Shown: positions 17,908 to 29,115, counted from the first letter of the stretch. The stretch: DNA of 64,000 bases from Shewanella basaltis (GCF_023283885.1 NZ_JAKILA010000001.1:310001-374000); one strand, 5' to 3'. Program-made: numbers and translations. Notes: a model not told the origin generated them from the letters alone.

Positions 17908-19361
17908 TACGACAACATACTCTCAAGGCTTTGTTCTGCTAATACGTAACTTCCACCTAAGCGTGTCGATTGGGTGGGAGTAATAATCCTGGTGAGTGAT
18001 AATACAAGCCGAGTTGACGCTTGCGAAATAAACACTGGTGACTCACCGTAAAAACTCACGCCGGCAAAATCAAAACGACTGCGATTACTGTTAATCCTAC
18101 CCACTATGTCAGTATCTGTGGCGGTCATTACACTGCGCGTGATTACCATTGTGTGGCCAGCGGTACCAATACGACTTTTGCTCATACTCACAATCGAGTC
18201 GGTCAAGGTAAGCTGTTGGGTATCAAGGTTATCAAAGCGCACAAGTTTGCAATCATTTAATATAATGTGTTGATACTGGCCACTAAAGTGAGTGTGATCA
18301 TCTTGAAAGCAGCGGCCTATTCGCTGGCTAACATTAGTCATCCGCGCGGGGCGCGCCGTCGTCAAACCTTGCAAGCTTGCCAACAGTAATGAATTAAATC
18401 GCTGTGGATGAGACTTCATTGGCACATGGCCCGCATCGCTAATGACATGCAATTGAGACAAGGGCAACACATGCTGTAACGCATGAGCTGTTCGCAAGGG
18501 GGCGACCGTGTCTTGTGCCCCCCAAATAATTTGGGTCGTGGGCATTTGTTGGTAATTAAGTACCGAGAAATTCTGTTCCATTAATGCTAGCGCAGCGTTC
18601 ATATTAGTTTGTTCGCCAATCGTCATGTTACGCAAAGAAGAATCGTTACTAAACAGACGCGTTGGGTCAAATCCGGTACCGGTTTTTTCTAGCATTTTAT
18701 CGGCAAAATTATCGACTCGCGCGATGACCCGCCTCACGCCTTGCGGTAAATCGGCCTTATCGTTATCACGTGTCGAGAGATGTTTTATATACGCTGTACG
18801 ATCTAAAATGCCCGCCGCATCAACTAACACCAGTTGCCCAATACGCCCAGGGTATTGATTAGCATAATATAGGCTGATCGCCGCCCCCATGGAATGGCCC
18901 ACCAAACTTACTTGCCCAGGGTGACGATACTGCGTAATAACCCAATCAATCACTTTGGCATATTCTTTCGGAGAATAGGTAAACACCGCCCCTTGAGACA
19001 AACCAAAACCGGGTAAATCAATCGCTACCACATGGTATTGCGCGGCTAAAGCCGGGATCACAGTAAGCCAATCTTTAGAGGCTAAGTCTCCTAAACCATG
19101 CACGAGCACCACGGTATCTTGATGCTCAAGTCCAGCTTGCAGAACAAATAAAGGCGTGTCATGACTCGGCACCATCACACGTTGATATTGATATTGAGGT
19201 GGATAGTCAGCTAACTCTAACGCTGAAAGCGGTTTGGCTACTTGTATTTCTGCTTCAGGCTCTCCTAAAGCACGCACTTTTCGGTTTATGTCATTTAGCC
19301 AGTTCGCCTGTACAGGCAACATCAACAAAGATAACAACACTAACACGAACCACTTAGCCAC
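17904..19361 (-). CDS. Exported alpha/beta hydrolase with extra C-terminal domain
   Basis: The 485-residue protein begins with a signal peptide (cleavage near residue 19). An alpha/beta hydrolase domain follows (about 55-335): VLVHGLGDLASKDW oxyanion segment, GHSMGA with Ser157 as nucleophile, an Asp in WGAQDTVAPL and a His in DAGHVPMKSHP. The last 140 residues are not part of the fold. They are short beta-rich segments (such as IILNDCKLVRFDNL and LTLTDSIVSMSKS) that look like a beta-helix ladder. Lipase or esterase activity in the periplasm is likely, but the substrate is unknown. The MscS gene lies just upstream on the same strand. Confidence 0.8.
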   Translation of the reverse strand: MAKWFVLVLLSLLMLPVQANWLNDINRKVRALGEPEAEIQVAKPLSALELADYPPQYQYQRVMVPSHDTPLFVLQAGLEHQDTVVLVHGLGDLASKDWLTVIPALAAQYHVVAIDLPGFGLSQGAVFTYSPKEYAKVIDWVITQYRHPGQVSLVGHSMGAAISLYYANQYPGRIGQLVLVDAAGILDRTAYIKHLSTRDNDKADLPQGVRRVIARVDNFADKMLEKTGTGFDPTRLFSNDSSLRNMTIGEQTNMNAALALMEQNFSVLNYQQMPTTQIIWGAQDTVAPLRTAHALQHVLPLSQLHVISDAGHVPMKSHPQRFNSLLLASLQGLTTARPARMTNVSQRIGRCFQDDHTHFSGQYQHIILNDCKLVRFDNLDTQQLTLTDSIVSMSKSRIGTAGHTMVITRSVMTATDTDIVGRINSNRSRFDFAGVSFYGESPVFISQASTRLVLSLTRIITPTQSTRLGGSYVLAEQSLESMLSY

Positions 19362-19393
19362 TTTACATTTCCTTAGGTAACTTGGTTAACACA

Positions 19394-20656
19394 CTATTCA
19401 GCACCCTGTTTAATACTGCGGATATCATTTCCGGTAGGTATTTGAAATGCACGTAAACCAAACTCGGGTAACACCGCAAAAATATGATCAAAAATGTCAG
19501 CTTGTATCGCTTCGTAATAAGTCCAACGGATATCATTGGTAAAAATATACAACTCTATCGGCAAGCCTTCGGTAGTCGGCGCTAACTGCCTCACCATTAA
19601 GGTCATGTCTTTGTGCACCTTGTCATGACGACGTAAATACTCTTGTAAATACGCCCTAAAAGTACCGATATTGGTTAGTCGTCTACCGTTAACTTTCATG
19701 TCAATATCACTTACATTGGCATTGGCTGCACTAATTTCATTAAATATTTGCGGTAAATACTCTTTTAAGTAATTGACCTTACCTAAACGAATACGCTCGT
19801 CATCAGTTAAAAACTGAATGCTGTTAACATCAATATTGATTGAGCGCTTGATCCGGCGGCCACCAGACTCTGACATACCCCGCCAGTTTTTAAAGGCGTC
19901 TGACACCAAAGCATACGCAGGGATCATGGTGATAGTGTTATCCCAATTACGCACTTTTACCGTGGTGAGTGTGACATCTTCTACCGCGCCGTCTGCGGCG
20001 TACTTGTCCATTTGGATCCAGTCGCCTTTACTGACCATGCGGTTTGCAGCTAACTGAATACCTGCAACAAAGCCTAAAATAGTGTCACGAAACACCAGCA
20101 TAACAAAGCCAGTGGCAACACCTAAGCCACTAAAAAAATAGATAGGCGACTGGTCGGCTAGTATCGAAAAAACAACAATTAAACCAATAAAAAATAAGAA
20201 TAACTTGGTTAACTGCACAAAGCTTTTTACAGGTAAACGACGATTGATATGGTTAACATCGGCAATCTCATCAGCGGCATTTAGGGCGCTGTAAATAGCG
20301 CGTAAAATAAAGACCACTAATAACGAACTTAGCAAGCGATCAATTACCGTACTGGCAAACTCATGCGAGGTCAGCACTATCGGTATAAGCAAATCGAGAA
20401 TGGCTATCGGCACTAATAGCGCAAGACGCTCAAGAACATTGAAACGCATGAAAATGTCGTCCCACGTTACCGAAGAGCGGCGAATAATGACATTAAGCAC
20501 ATTCACAACAAATCGATGCGCAATAAAGTAACCAATGCCAGCAATGATTAAGCAGGCAAAAATTAATATGGAGGTGGCGAGTCCATCGGTAGGTTGGCTA
20601 TTAATACCTAGGCGGGTTAACCAGGCCGCTATTTCAATCCGTACTTCTGTATTCAC
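19394..20656 (-). CDS. MscS-family mechanosensitive channel (YbdG-like)
   Basis: The 420-residue protein has about five membrane segments (about 25-190) followed by the MscS domain: DTILGFVAGIQLAANRMVSKGDWIQM and a beta-rich region with DVTLTTVKVRNWDNTITMIP. It should open on membrane tension under osmotic downshock. Length and the long C-terminal domain suit YbdG-type channels, which also respond to osmotic upshift. I start at GTG 20656 because TAAGGA is seven bases away; a TTG two codons earlier is too close to that site. Confidence 0.88.
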   Translation of the reverse strand: MNTEVRIEIAAWLTRLGINSQPTDGLATSILIFACLIIAGIGYFIAHRFVVNVLNVIIRRSSVTWDDIFMRFNVLERLALLVPIAILDLLIPIVLTSHEFASTVIDRLLSSLLVVFILRAIYSALNAADEIADVNHINRRLPVKSFVQLTKLFLFFIGLIVVFSILADQSPIYFFSGLGVATGFVMLVFRDTILGFVAGIQLAANRMVSKGDWIQMDKYAADGAVEDVTLTTVKVRNWDNTITMIPAYALVSDAFKNWRGMSESGGRRIKRSINIDVNSIQFLTDDERIRLGKVNYLKEYLPQIFNEISAANANVSDIDMKVNGRRLTNIGTFRAYLQEYLRRHDKVHKDMTLMVRQLAPTTEGLPIELYIFTNDIRWTYYEAIQADIFDHIFAVLPEFGLRAFQIPTGNDIRSIKQGAE

Positions 20657-20822
20657 ACACAAATCCTTAGCAATATTGTCCTTTACACAAAAGAACGTTT
20701 AATACCCAAAACACAAACCAGAATGTTAAGGTTTCCCTGCCAACATTATGCACTGAATTGAGCATACAATTCAGCACATTCATTCAATAACGATAGTTCA
20801 CAAATTATTGAGAATTTTACCG

Positions 20823-20847
20823 AAAAAAAGGACCTTGCGGTCCTTTT
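20823..20847 (-). terminator. Terminator after hutH
   Basis: A 9-bp stem (20826-20834 with 20839-20847) has an A run at 20823-20829, read as a T run on the minus strand. It lies 29 bases past the hutH stop. Confidence 0.8.
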
Positions 20848-20875
20848 ATTATATAAGTTTAACAATAAAAGTGAG

Positions 20876-22414
20876 CTAAAAGCTTGGCATCAACCCTTGC
20901 GGTAACAGTCGATTAAAACTCGCACTAACCAATAAATCGACCGCATTTTCGATATCTGGGGCAAAATAGCGGTCTTGATCATAAAACGCCACAATTGCCC
21001 TTAATTCAGCTTTAGCCATTGCCACTGATGCGCTGGGCCGTAATGGGGTTCTAAAATCTAGCCCTTGCGCCGCAGCCAGTAACTCAATGGCTAATACACC
21101 GCGAGTGTTTTCGCTCATTTCGCGTAAACGGCGCGCAGCAAACGTCGCCATTGAAACATGATCTTCCTGGTTGGCCGATGTAGGTAAACTGTCTACCGAG
21201 GCCGGATGAGCATAGGTTTTATTTTCAGACGCTAGAGCCGCCGCCGTGACCTGAGCAATCATAAAGCCTGAGTTAACCCCACCATTGTTGACTAAAAATG
21301 GGGGTAATTTTGACAAACTCGAGTCAATAAGCAATGCCATACGACGCTCAGCAATGGCGCCCATTTCGGCAATGGCAATGGCTAAATTATCTGCGGCCAT
21401 TGCCACAGGTTCAGCGTGGAAATTACCGCCAGAAATAATGTCGCCAGTATCTTGGAACACCAATGGATTGTCGGTTACACCATTTGCCTCAGCCCCTAGC
21501 ACTTCTGCCGCCTGACGAATTTGAGTTAAACACGCACCCAATACTTGTGGCTGACATCGCAGCGAGTAAGGATCTTGTACTTTTTCACAATGCGTGTGGC
21601 TAAGGCTAATGTCAGATTCGTGAGTCAACAAGTGACGAAAAATTGCCGCCGAGTCGATTTGACCTTTTTGCCCACGCGCGGCATGAATACGCGCATCAAA
21701 AGGACTACGACTCCCCATGGCTGCTTCAACACTCATGGCACCAATCACTGAGCTTGCAGCAAATAAATCTTCAGCATTAAACAGGCCTTCAAGCGCTAAA
21801 GCGGTTGATGCTTGGGTACCATTTAATAACGCCAGACCTTCTTTCGCGGCCAGCTCAATCGGCTTTAACCCCGCAATCTTAAGCCCTTCGCTTGCCGAGA
21901 TAATCTGCCCTTGATAGCTCATTTCGCCTTCGCCTAATAAGGGCAAACACATATGTGCTAGTGGCGCTAAATCTCCAGACGCCCCCACAGAGCCTTTTTC
22001 TGGTACGCACGGATACACCCCCGTATTCACTAACTGCATTAAAAACTCAATCACTTCTAACCGAATGCCAGAAAAACCACGGCTTAATGAGTTGATTTTT
22101 AACACCATCATTAAGCGCACGGTGGCATCTTGCATGTACTGGCCAATACCTGCAGCATGAGACAACACGATTGAGCGCTGCAATAATTGTAAATCTTGTG
22201 GTGCAATTTTGGTGTTGGCTAATAGACCAAACCCGGTGTTAATCCCATAAACCGTGCGACCTTCACGCAGCACTTGCTGGACAATTTCGGCACTGTGATT
22301 AATGTCTTTAATCGCCTCTTGGGCAAGCGTTAGCTTGACGTTGTTACGACTAATGGCCCGAGCTTGTGCCAATGTTAAGGTACCTGGTACCAGTTCAAAT
22401 GAGTAAGTCGACAT
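20876..22414 (-). CDS. hutH: Histidine ammonia-lyase
   Basis: HutH removes ammonia from L-histidine to give urocanate, the first step of histidine use. The 512 residues include VYGINTGFG and the prosthetic-group triad Ala145-Ser146-Gly147 in [14 protein letters not shown], which cyclises to the MIO electrophile. [12 protein letters not shown] and the C-terminal active-site region are present. The gene starts three bases after hutU ends, so the two are translated from one mRNA. Confidence 0.97.
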   Translation of the reverse strand: MSTYSFELVPGTLTLAQARAISRNNVKLTLAQEAIKDINHSAEIVQQVLREGRTVYGINTGFGLLANTKIAPQDLQLLQRSIVLSHAAGIGQYMQDATVRLMMVLKINSLSRGFSGIRLEVIEFLMQLVNTGVYPCVPEKGSVGASGDLAPLAHMCLPLLGEGEMSYQGQIISASEGLKIAGLKPIELAAKEGLALLNGTQASTALALEGLFNAEDLFAASSVIGAMSVEAAMGSRSPFDARIHAARGQKGQIDSAAIFRHLLTHESDISLSHTHCEKVQDPYSLRCQPQVLGACLTQIRQAAEVLGAEANGVTDNPLVFQDTGDIISGGNFHAEPVAMAADNLAIAIAEMGAIAERRMALLIDSSLSKLPPFLVNNGGVNSGFMIAQVTAAALASENKTYAHPASVDSLPTSANQEDHVSMATFAARRLREMSENTRGVLAIELLAAAQGLDFRTPLRPSASVAMAKAELRAIVAFYDQDRYFAPDIENAVDLLVSASFNRLLPQGLMPSF

Positions 22415-22417
22415 GGA

Positions 22418-24088
22418 TTAGGCTCCTAACATTGGCAAGTCTAAGCCTTGCTCTTTGGCACAATTTTTTGCAAGCTCATAGCCAGCGTCGGCATGGCGCA
22501 TCACGCCCGTTGCGGGGTCATTCCATAACACTCGGCCTAACCTCACTGCGGCCTCTTGAGTACCATCAGCGACAATCACTACCCCCGAATGTTGACTAAA
22601 GCCCATGCCAACACCGCCACCATGATGCAACGACACCCAGGTCGCGCCACTGGCGGTATTTAACAGCGCATTCATTAATGGCCAATCTGACACGGCATCA
22701 GAGCCATCAAGCATGGCTTCGGTTTCACGATTTGGGCTGGCCACTGAGCCAGAATCCAAATGATCTCGGCCAATCACAATGGGCGCCGACAACTCACCGT
22801 TTTTTACCATTTCGTTAAATGCTAACGCTAAACGGGCGCGATCTTTTAAGCCAACCCAACAAATGCGTGCCGGCAGACCTTGAAACGCAATGCGCTCCCG
22901 GGCCATATCGAGCCAGTGATGTAAATGGGGGTTATCAGGGATCAACTCTTTGACTTTAGCGTCGGTTTTATAAATATCTTCAGGGTCGCCAGATAGCGCA
23001 ACCCAGCGAAATGGTCCAATGCCTTCACAAAATAGCGGGCGCACATACGCAGGCACAAACCCAGGGAAGTCAAACGCGTTAGTCACGCCTTCTTCAAAGG
23101 CCATTTGGCGGATATTATTGCCATAGTCTGTGGTTGCCGCCCCTGCCGCTTGCAATGCCAACATGGCGCGAACTTGCACGGCCATCGACTGCTTAGCCGC
23201 TTTAACAACCGCAGCTTCATCGGTTTGACGCATTTTTGCGGCGTACGCTAAAGTCCACCCCTGAGGTAAATAACCGTTTAAGGGATCGTGTGCCGAGGTT
23301 TGGTCGGTGACGACATCTGGGGTGATACCACGGGTAACTAACTCGGAAAACACATCGGCTGCATTAGCCAATAAACCCACAGAAACAGGCTTGCCGCTTT
23401 GATTGGCTTGGTAAATCATAGCTAAGGCTTGATCTAATGACGTGGCTTTTTTATCGACATACCCAGTGCGCATACGAAAATCAATTCGGGTTTCATCCAC
23501 TTCACAGGTTAATACCGAATAGCCCGCCATTGTGCCCGCTAACGGCTGTGCACCGCCCATGCCGCCTAAACCACCGGTTAAAATCCACTTACCCGCAGAC
23601 GAGCCATTAAAATGCTGCTTGGCCATAGCGACAAAGGTTTCATAGGTGCCTTGCACAATGCCTTGAGAGCCAATATAAATCCATGACCCAGCGGTCATTT
23701 GGCCATACATCGCCAAGCCTTTTTTATCTAGCTCGTTAAAATGCTCCCAATTCGCCCAGTGTGGCACCAGGTTTGAGTTAGCAATAATCACCCGTGGCGC
23801 ATTAGCATGAGTGGTAAACACCCCAACCGGTTTACCAGACTGCACCAACAAGGTTTCATCGTCTTCAAGACGCTGCAAAACCTCAATAATTTTGTCGTAA
23901 CTTTGCCAGTCTCGCGCGGCGCGGCCAATCCCACCGTATACCACTAAATCTTCAGGGCGTTCAGCTACATCGGGATGAAGGTTGTTCATTAACATCCGCA
24001 TTGCGGCTTCCGTTAACCAACTTTTACACTGTAATTGAGTGCCATGCGGCGCAATAATACGCCTGCTTGAGTCATGTCGTTTATCCAT
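22418..24088 (-). CDS. hutU: Urocanate hydratase
   Basis: HutU converts urocanate to imidazolonepropionate with tightly bound NAD+. The 556-residue length and blocks such as [29 protein letters not shown] (NAD-binding glycine motif, about 176-189) and [17 protein letters not shown] are diagnostic. It is the middle gene of hutC-hutU-hutH, 76 bp after hutC. A HutC-type site in that gap is not clear. Confidence 0.97.
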   Translation of the reverse strand: MDKRHDSSRRIIAPHGTQLQCKSWLTEAAMRMLMNNLHPDVAERPEDLVVYGGIGRAARDWQSYDKIIEVLQRLEDDETLLVQSGKPVGVFTTHANAPRVIIANSNLVPHWANWEHFNELDKKGLAMYGQMTAGSWIYIGSQGIVQGTYETFVAMAKQHFNGSSAGKWILTGGLGGMGGAQPLAGTMAGYSVLTCEVDETRIDFRMRTGYVDKKATSLDQALAMIYQANQSGKPVSVGLLANAADVFSELVTRGITPDVVTDQTSAHDPLNGYLPQGWTLAYAAKMRQTDEAAVVKAAKQSMAVQVRAMLALQAAGAATTDYGNNIRQMAFEEGVTNAFDFPGFVPAYVRPLFCEGIGPFRWVALSGDPEDIYKTDAKVKELIPDNPHLHHWLDMARERIAFQGLPARICWVGLKDRARLALAFNEMVKNGELSAPIVIGRDHLDSGSVASPNRETEAMLDGSDAVSDWPLMNALLNTASGATWVSLHHGGGVGMGFSQHSGVVIVADGTQEAAVRLGRVLWNDPATGVMRHADAGYELAKNCAKEQGLDLPMLGA

Positions 24089-24164
24089 AATGTCCTCTTC
24101 AACCGAATCTATCCGGTTTGGTCTTGTTGTGTTTTGTATTGTTGTTATAGCGGCTTGATTAGCA

Positions 24165-24869
24165 TCATTGTTTTACCAACGCAGAGGTGAGTTTAAATTT
24201 ACTGCCCGGATGCACTAAACGGGCAAAACTCACCACACCTTGGCGTGACCAGGTACGGCGTAAAATTTGTAAACAAGGCTCTGTTGCGCTTATTGCAAGC
24301 CTTTGTTGCAACAAGGCTGTTGCCATAATGGCTTCAACGGTATGGCGGGCTTCTGTTAAGGGCGCCACAGCCGATAAATATTCGTGCGGTGTCTGTAACC
24401 TAAAGTCTTGCTCTAGGTACTGGGGGACTAATTTAGGGTTCACAAAGCGTTCTTCAACTTGCAGTGGCATTCCTTGCTCGCAATGCACTAGCACTGAATA
24501 AAATACCGGGCTACCGACCTCAAGCCCTAAGGCATTTGCCTCTGCGGCACTGGCAGCAATCTGCTTTAACTCAAGCTGTTTTACACTGTATCCATGGCCC
24601 CGATCTTTAATTTCATCGGCAATATTGCGGATCGCTAAGAGTGACGATTGCGACTTGAGTCCCGCAACAAAAGTGCCCACACCTTGAGTGCGCTCTAACA
24701 CACCCGAGTCCACCAGCTCAGTTAACGCACGTCTTGCTGTCATGCGGCTGCAACTAAAGAGTTCAGTTAATTGGTTTTCTGACGGCACGCGGTCGTGTTC
24801 TTGCCATTGGCCGGTTTCAATACGCGCCAAAATAAATTGTTTAATCTGAGCAAATTTTGCTTGGGCCAT
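24165..24869 (-). CDS. hutC: Histidine utilisation repressor, GntR/HutC family
   Basis: The 234-residue protein has a winged helix-turn-helix (about 10-75, [42 protein letters not shown]) and a UTRA ligand domain that in HutC senses urocanate. It should repress the hut genes and its own gene until urocanate is present. It diverges from hutI, and a perfect palindrome of the HutC type lies 59 bp from its start. Confidence 0.93.
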   Translation of the reverse strand: MAQAKFAQIKQFILARIETGQWQEHDRVPSENQLTELFSCSRMTARRALTELVDSGVLERTQGVGTFVAGLKSQSSLLAIRNIADEIKDRGHGYSVKQLELKQIAASAAEANALGLEVGSPVFYSVLVHCEQGMPLQVEERFVNPKLVPQYLEQDFRLQTPHEYLSAVAPLTEARHTVEAIMATALLQQRLAISATEPCLQILRRTWSRQGVVSFARLVHPGSKFKLTSALVKQ

Positions 24870-24927
24870 GTCAAGAATTCCACGCTCGCTAAAATAGAAT
24901 GAATGTTTATTACTGCATTAACTCTAC

Positions 24928-24941
24928 CTTGTATATACAAG
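24928..24941. promoter_or_regulatory. HutC-type operator between hutC and hutI
   Basis: CTTGTATATACAAG is a perfect 14-bp palindrome at 24928-24941 and matches the TTGTATATACAA pattern bound by HutC. Its place between the divergent genes lets one site control both. Confidence 0.75.
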
Positions 24942-25003
24942 CCAAAACAAGTATTGTTTACCAAATATTGCGTTATCGCTTTTTTGTGTTTTTAGGGGTT
25001 GTC

Positions 25004-26236
25004 ATGGTGTGGGATCAAGTCTGGATAGATGTCAACGTAGCAACGATGGACCCGAGTATTGATGGTGCTTACGGCGCAATACATCAAGCAGCCATTGCAG
25101 TAAAAGACGGTAAAATCGCTTGGGTTGGCCCGCGCAATGCATTGCCAGAATTTGATGTTTTGGCAACGCCAGTTTACAGAGGCAAAGGTGGCTGGATAAC
25201 CCCAGGTCTCATCGACGCGCATACTCACTTAGTGTTTGCAGGTAATCGCGCCAACGAGTTTGAACAACGGCTACAAGGTGCCAGCTATCAAGACATTGCC
25301 CGCGCCGGTGGTGGCATTATTTCAACCGTTAATGCCTGCCGCGACGCCGATGAAGCTGAATTATTTGAACTGGGTCGCCAACGTTTAAATGCCTTAGCCA
25401 GAGAAGGTGTCACCACGGTTGAGATTAAATCTGGATATGGCTTAAACACCGAAACCGAGCTTAAACTGTTACGGGTTGCACGCGAACTTGGCGAGCATCA
25501 TCATATTGATGTGAGCACCACATTTTTAGGGGCCCATGCTATTGCGCCAGAATACCAGGACGATGTAGACGGCTATGTCGATCTCGTTATTAATGACATG
25601 CTGCCAGCGGTTATCGCTGAAAATTTAGCCGATGCCGTTGACGTTTTTTGCGAAAATATCGCGTTTAATCTTACTCAAACCGAACGGGTATTAAATGCAG
25701 CCAAACAAGCCGGTTTGCAGATAAAACTGCATGCTGAGCAATTATCCAATCTGGGCGGAAGCATGCTAGCGGCAAAATTAGGCGCAAAATCTGTCGACCA
25801 TATTGAGTTTTTAGATGAAGCAGGTGTCAAAGCCATTAGTGCAAGTGGCACCTGTGCAACCTTATTACCTGGTGCTTTTTATTTTTTACGCGAAACTCAA
25901 TTACCGCCAATTGATCTGCTGCGTAAATACAACGTACCTATGGTGGTTGCCAGCGACTTCAACCCCGGTTCGTCACCGCTTTGTTCAACGCTATTAATGC
26001 TCAACATGGCTTGCACTCTGTTTAGGTTAACCCCAGAAGAAGCCTTACAAGGGGTCACCCTTAATGCCGCCAAAGCATTGGGGCTCGAGCAGCGCATTGG
26101 CAGCATTACCGTGGGCAAACAAGCTGACTTTTGTTTATGGGATATCCACACACCTGCACAATTAGCTTATGCTTTTGGGGTTAATCCTTGTCAAAACGTG
26201 GTCAAAAACGGCCAAGTTGTTGCCCTGCCTCGTTGA
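25004..26236 (+). CDS. hutI: Imidazolonepropionase
   Basis: HutI opens the imidazolone ring to N-formimidoyl-L-glutamate. It is a zinc amidohydrolase with [10 protein letters not shown] carrying the HxH metal ligands, EIKSGYGL, and [11 protein letters not shown] near the C-terminus. I start at ATG 25004 (410 residues) because TAGGGG lies upstream and the preceding 35 codons run through the hutC/hutI operator region. hutF or hutG are not in the window, so the last steps of the pathway are encoded elsewhere. Confidence 0.96.
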   Translation: MVWDQVWIDVNVATMDPSIDGAYGAIHQAAIAVKDGKIAWVGPRNALPEFDVLATPVYRGKGGWITPGLIDAHTHLVFAGNRANEFEQRLQGASYQDIARAGGGIISTVNACRDADEAELFELGRQRLNALAREGVTTVEIKSGYGLNTETELKLLRVARELGEHHHIDVSTTFLGAHAIAPEYQDDVDGYVDLVINDMLPAVIAENLADAVDVFCENIAFNLTQTERVLNAAKQAGLQIKLHAEQLSNLGGSMLAAKLGAKSVDHIEFLDEAGVKAISASGTCATLLPGAFYFLRETQLPPIDLLRKYNVPMVVASDFNPGSSPLCSTLLMLNMACTLFRLTPEEALQGVTLNAAKALGLEQRIGSITVGKQADFCLWDIHTPAQLAYAFGVNPCQNVVKNGQVVALPR

Positions 26237-26384
26237 CCTTATCTTGGCCGTAGTTAAGCCATCACTACCAGCGGGATTTGAGTTATTAACGCTAAACTCA
26301 AACGCCCACTAACCCGTAAATTCTGTATCTCTTCGCAATAAAAGGGTGATTTTAAGCTCAGCTTCATTTAGTCTAGGCATAAAG

Positions 26385-26398
26385 TGAACGATCGTTCA
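26385..26398. promoter_or_regulatory. 14-bp palindrome upstream of the exported HAD gene
   Basis: TGAACGATCGTTCA is a perfect palindrome 42 bp before the start of the HAD gene. Its form is typical of TetR-family operators. No TetR gene is adjacent. Confidence 0.45.
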
Positions 26399-26439
26399 AC
26401 AAATTAACTACGCTTAACCTAACTAATAACAGAGGTATT

Positions 26440-27216
26440 ATGAAAATTCGCACTCTACTCACGCTTGCTAGCACATGGATATTGTTAAACAGCGGCCATG
26501 CTTTCGCTAACGACTCAGCAGAATCAGCAGCTCAACTCACTAAACCTAAAGTGATTATCTTTGATGTGAATGAAACCTTATTAGACCTTGAAAACATGCG
26601 TAAATCAGTCGGCACAGCACTAAATGGCCGAGACGACTTATTGCCATTATGGTTCTCAACCATGTTGCACCACTCTTTAGTGGTGTCTGCTACTGGCGAG
26701 TATCAGTCGTTTGGTAATATTGGGGTCGCATCATTGGAAATGGTGGCCGAGATTTACGGTATTGCCATTACGCACGAGCAGGCCAAAACCGCCATTGTGA
26801 CACCGTTACGTTCATTACCCGCTCACCCAGATGTAGCTGAGGGCTTAGCGGCATTAAAAGCGCAAGGTTATAAATTAGTAACGTTAACTAACTCATCATT
26901 AGAAGGCGTTCAACTGCAGCTAAAAAATGCCAACTTAAGCCAGTATTTTGATGCTAACCTGAGCATCGAGTCTGTCGGTGTATTTAAGCCACATTTAAGT
27001 ACTTACCAATGGGCCATTAAAGATTTAGGCGTTAACGCTAACGACGCCCTAATGGTTGCTGCACACGGCTGGGATATCGCAGGTGCAGAAAAAGCAGGCT
27101 TACAAACGGCGTTTATTCGTCGTCAGGGTAAAGTGCTGTTTCCACTGGCGGAAAAGCCAGACTATAACGTGCTAGATGTCAATGACTTAGCAAAAACCTT
27201 AGCTAAATTTAACTAA
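26440..27216 (+). CDS. Exported haloacid dehalogenase type II-like protein
   Basis: The 258-residue protein starts with a clear signal peptide (cleavage near SGHAFA, residue 23). The HAD motifs follow: FDVNETLLDL with the nucleophile Asp, VTLTNSS, GVFKPHLSTYQWA with the motif III lysine, and AHGWDIAGAEKAG. The order matches L-2-haloacid dehalogenases, but the usual motif FDxYGT is replaced by FDVNET, a subgroup of unknown substrate. Export is unusual, since most members are cytoplasmic. AGAGG precedes the ATG. Confidence 0.8.
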   Translation: MKIRTLLTLASTWILLNSGHAFANDSAESAAQLTKPKVIIFDVNETLLDLENMRKSVGTALNGRDDLLPLWFSTMLHHSLVVSATGEYQSFGNIGVASLEMVAEIYGIAITHEQAKTAIVTPLRSLPAHPDVAEGLAALKAQGYKLVTLTNSSLEGVQLQLKNANLSQYFDANLSIESVGVFKPHLSTYQWAIKDLGVNANDALMVAAHGWDIAGAEKAGLQTAFIRRQGKVLFPLAEKPDYNVLDVNDLAKTLAKFN

Positions 27217-27228
27217 GCATCAACACCC

Positions 27229-27255
27229 AAACCGCCTAAGCCTATTAGGCGGTTT
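27229..27255 (+). terminator. Terminator after the HAD gene
   Basis: A 10-bp stem (27229-27238 with 27246-27255) runs into five T residues, 12 bases after the stop codon. Confidence 0.8.
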
Positions 27256-27335
27256 TTCAATTATGTTACCCCTTGCTATTAACGATTACTTAACATTTAA
27301 TACCTATTGATGAATAAGTCGCATAAAGGGATAAA

Positions 27336-29006
27336 ATGATGAAGAAAGGGTATTTAACACTGGCGGTTGCATTATGTTTTACCGGTTTTAGCACCTGTGC
27401 CTTGGCGCAAACCACCCTGGTGCATGATGTTAACGGCTACACCTTGGTTAACGGTAAATTACACACCTTTAATGCCATACAGTTCACCGACGATAAAATC
27501 GACCGACTTTTCACCAAAGACCAGGCTTTACCCACAACCAACGAGATCATTAGCATTGATGGTAAAGGTAAAACCTTACTGCCGGGGTTAATTGACGCCC
27601 ACGGCCATGTTCTCAGCTATGGTTTAAGCTTGTTAACCGCCGACTTAACCAATACCCAAAGCGAACAAGATGCAGTGGCTCGCGCACAAGCATTTATTAA
27701 AAAAAATCCAACAGACAGCTGGTTAATGGGTCGCGGATGGAACCAAGAGTTATGGGACAGCAAACAATTTCCGACAAAAGAAACGCTAGATAAGGTGTTT
27801 ACTGCTAATCCGGTTTCATTTGGCCGAGTTGACGGCCATGCTATTTGGGTTAACAGCAAAGCATTAGCACTGGCCGGGATTTCAGCCAGTACCGTGGCGC
27901 CAAAAGGCGGCGAGATAGTCAAAGATGAACAAGGGAATCCGACTGGTGTATTAATCGACAATGCCATGAACCTCGTGTTTAACGTGATCCCCGATCTTAA
28001 TCAGCAGCAATTACAATCAACCTTAACCCTCGCGATGGACAGTTTAGCCTCCTACGGGTTAACCAGTGTGCACGATGCGGGCATCAGCATAGACAACATT
28101 AAAGCCTACCAACAATTAGCGGCAAACAATGCCATGAGCGTGCGCGTTAATGGCATGCTGTCGGTTGAAGACCCTCGTTTTCCCAGCATTCTAAAACAAG
28201 GCCACATCAACACAGCAGACAACATGTTTAAAGTCGACAGTGTTAAAATATCAGCCGATGGCGCATTAGGCAGCCGTGGCGCTGCGTTAATTAAGGAATA
28301 TTCAGACCAACCTGGCCACAAAGGCTTAATGCTGTATTCAGACGAGCAATTAGGTAAACTGATTTCACAGGCAATGAAAGCCGGTTTTCAGGTTAACACC
28401 CACGCCATCGGCGACAATGCGAATCAGGTAGTGCTCAATAAATACCAAACGGCCATTGCCGCAACCGACTCAAAAGCACTGCGTCATCGTATTGAGCATG
28501 CACAAATTCTTGATTTAGCTGACGTGCCCCGCTTTGCGCAACTTGGAGTGATTGCATCTATTCAGGCAACTCACGCCACCAGCGACAAAAACATGGCTGA
28601 AAACCGTTTAGGCAAGGCGCGTCTTGCAGGTGCTTATGCGTGGCGAAAACTGTTAAATGCCAATGCCGTCATTGCTAATGGATCAGACTTTCCTATCGAA
28701 TCGCCTAACCCATTCTTTGGCCTGCATGCCTCTGTCACGCGCCAAGATCATGCCAATCAACCTCTCGACGGCTGGCTCGCCACTGAAAAACTCTCACGCA
28801 TCGAAGCACTCAAAAGCTTCACCATCGACGCCGCATACGCTGGCCACCAAGAGCAGCTATTGGGCTCATTAGAGCCAGGTAAAAAAGCAGACTTTATCTT
28901 AGTCGACGATGACTATTTTAAAGTCGACCCACAACAAATATGGCAAAACAAGGTCATTGCCACCTGGGTCAACGGTCGTCAGGTATTTGTGAAAGAAGAG
29001 GAATAG
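27336..29006 (+). CDS. Exported amidohydrolase family protein (YtcJ-like)
   Basis: The 556-residue protein has a signal peptide (cleavage near CALA, residue 24) and an amidohydrolase domain of the YtcJ/AepA type. Visible parts are LLPGLIDAHGHVLSYG with the HxH ligands, NTHAIGDNANQVVLNKY, RIEHAQILD, ANGSDFPIESPNPFFGLHASVTR and the closing GKKADFILVDDDYF. Members hydrolyse amide or ester bonds in varied small molecules; the substrate is not known. It stands alone between two terminator-like or decayed regions. Confidence 0.85.
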   Translation: MMKKGYLTLAVALCFTGFSTCALAQTTLVHDVNGYTLVNGKLHTFNAIQFTDDKIDRLFTKDQALPTTNEIISIDGKGKTLLPGLIDAHGHVLSYGLSLLTADLTNTQSEQDAVARAQAFIKKNPTDSWLMGRGWNQELWDSKQFPTKETLDKVFTANPVSFGRVDGHAIWVNSKALALAGISASTVAPKGGEIVKDEQGNPTGVLIDNAMNLVFNVIPDLNQQQLQSTLTLAMDSLASYGLTSVHDAGISIDNIKAYQQLAANNAMSVRVNGMLSVEDPRFPSILKQGHINTADNMFKVDSVKISADGALGSRGAALIKEYSDQPGHKGLMLYSDEQLGKLISQAMKAGFQVNTHAIGDNANQVVLNKYQTAIAATDSKALRHRIEHAQILDLADVPRFAQLGVIASIQATHATSDKNMAENRLGKARLAGAYAWRKLLNANAVIANGSDFPIESPNPFFGLHASVTRQDHANQPLDGWLATEKLSRIEALKSFTIDAAYAGHQEQLLGSLEPGKKADFILVDDDYFKVDPQQIWQNKVIATWVNGRQVFVKEEE

Positions 29007-29028
29007 AGTTTCTCAATCTATTTCCTTA

Positions 29029-29100
29029 TGTGCCAAAGTGATACGCAGATTACTTTTTGAGCAACTTAACCACATAATGTGTATGTGACATTTTGGCACA
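29029..29100. repeat. Inverted repeat in front of the decayed toxin-antitoxin genes
   Basis: TGTGCCAAA (29029-29037) and TTTGGCACA (29092-29100) are perfect inverted arms 54 bp apart, ending 15 bp before the antitoxin ATG. An inner imperfect CACATA/TATGTG repeat lies at about 29071-29086. This may be the old operator of the module, which TacA-type antitoxins bind. Confidence 0.45.
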
Positions 29101-29115
29101 ACTGGAGAAAATATT

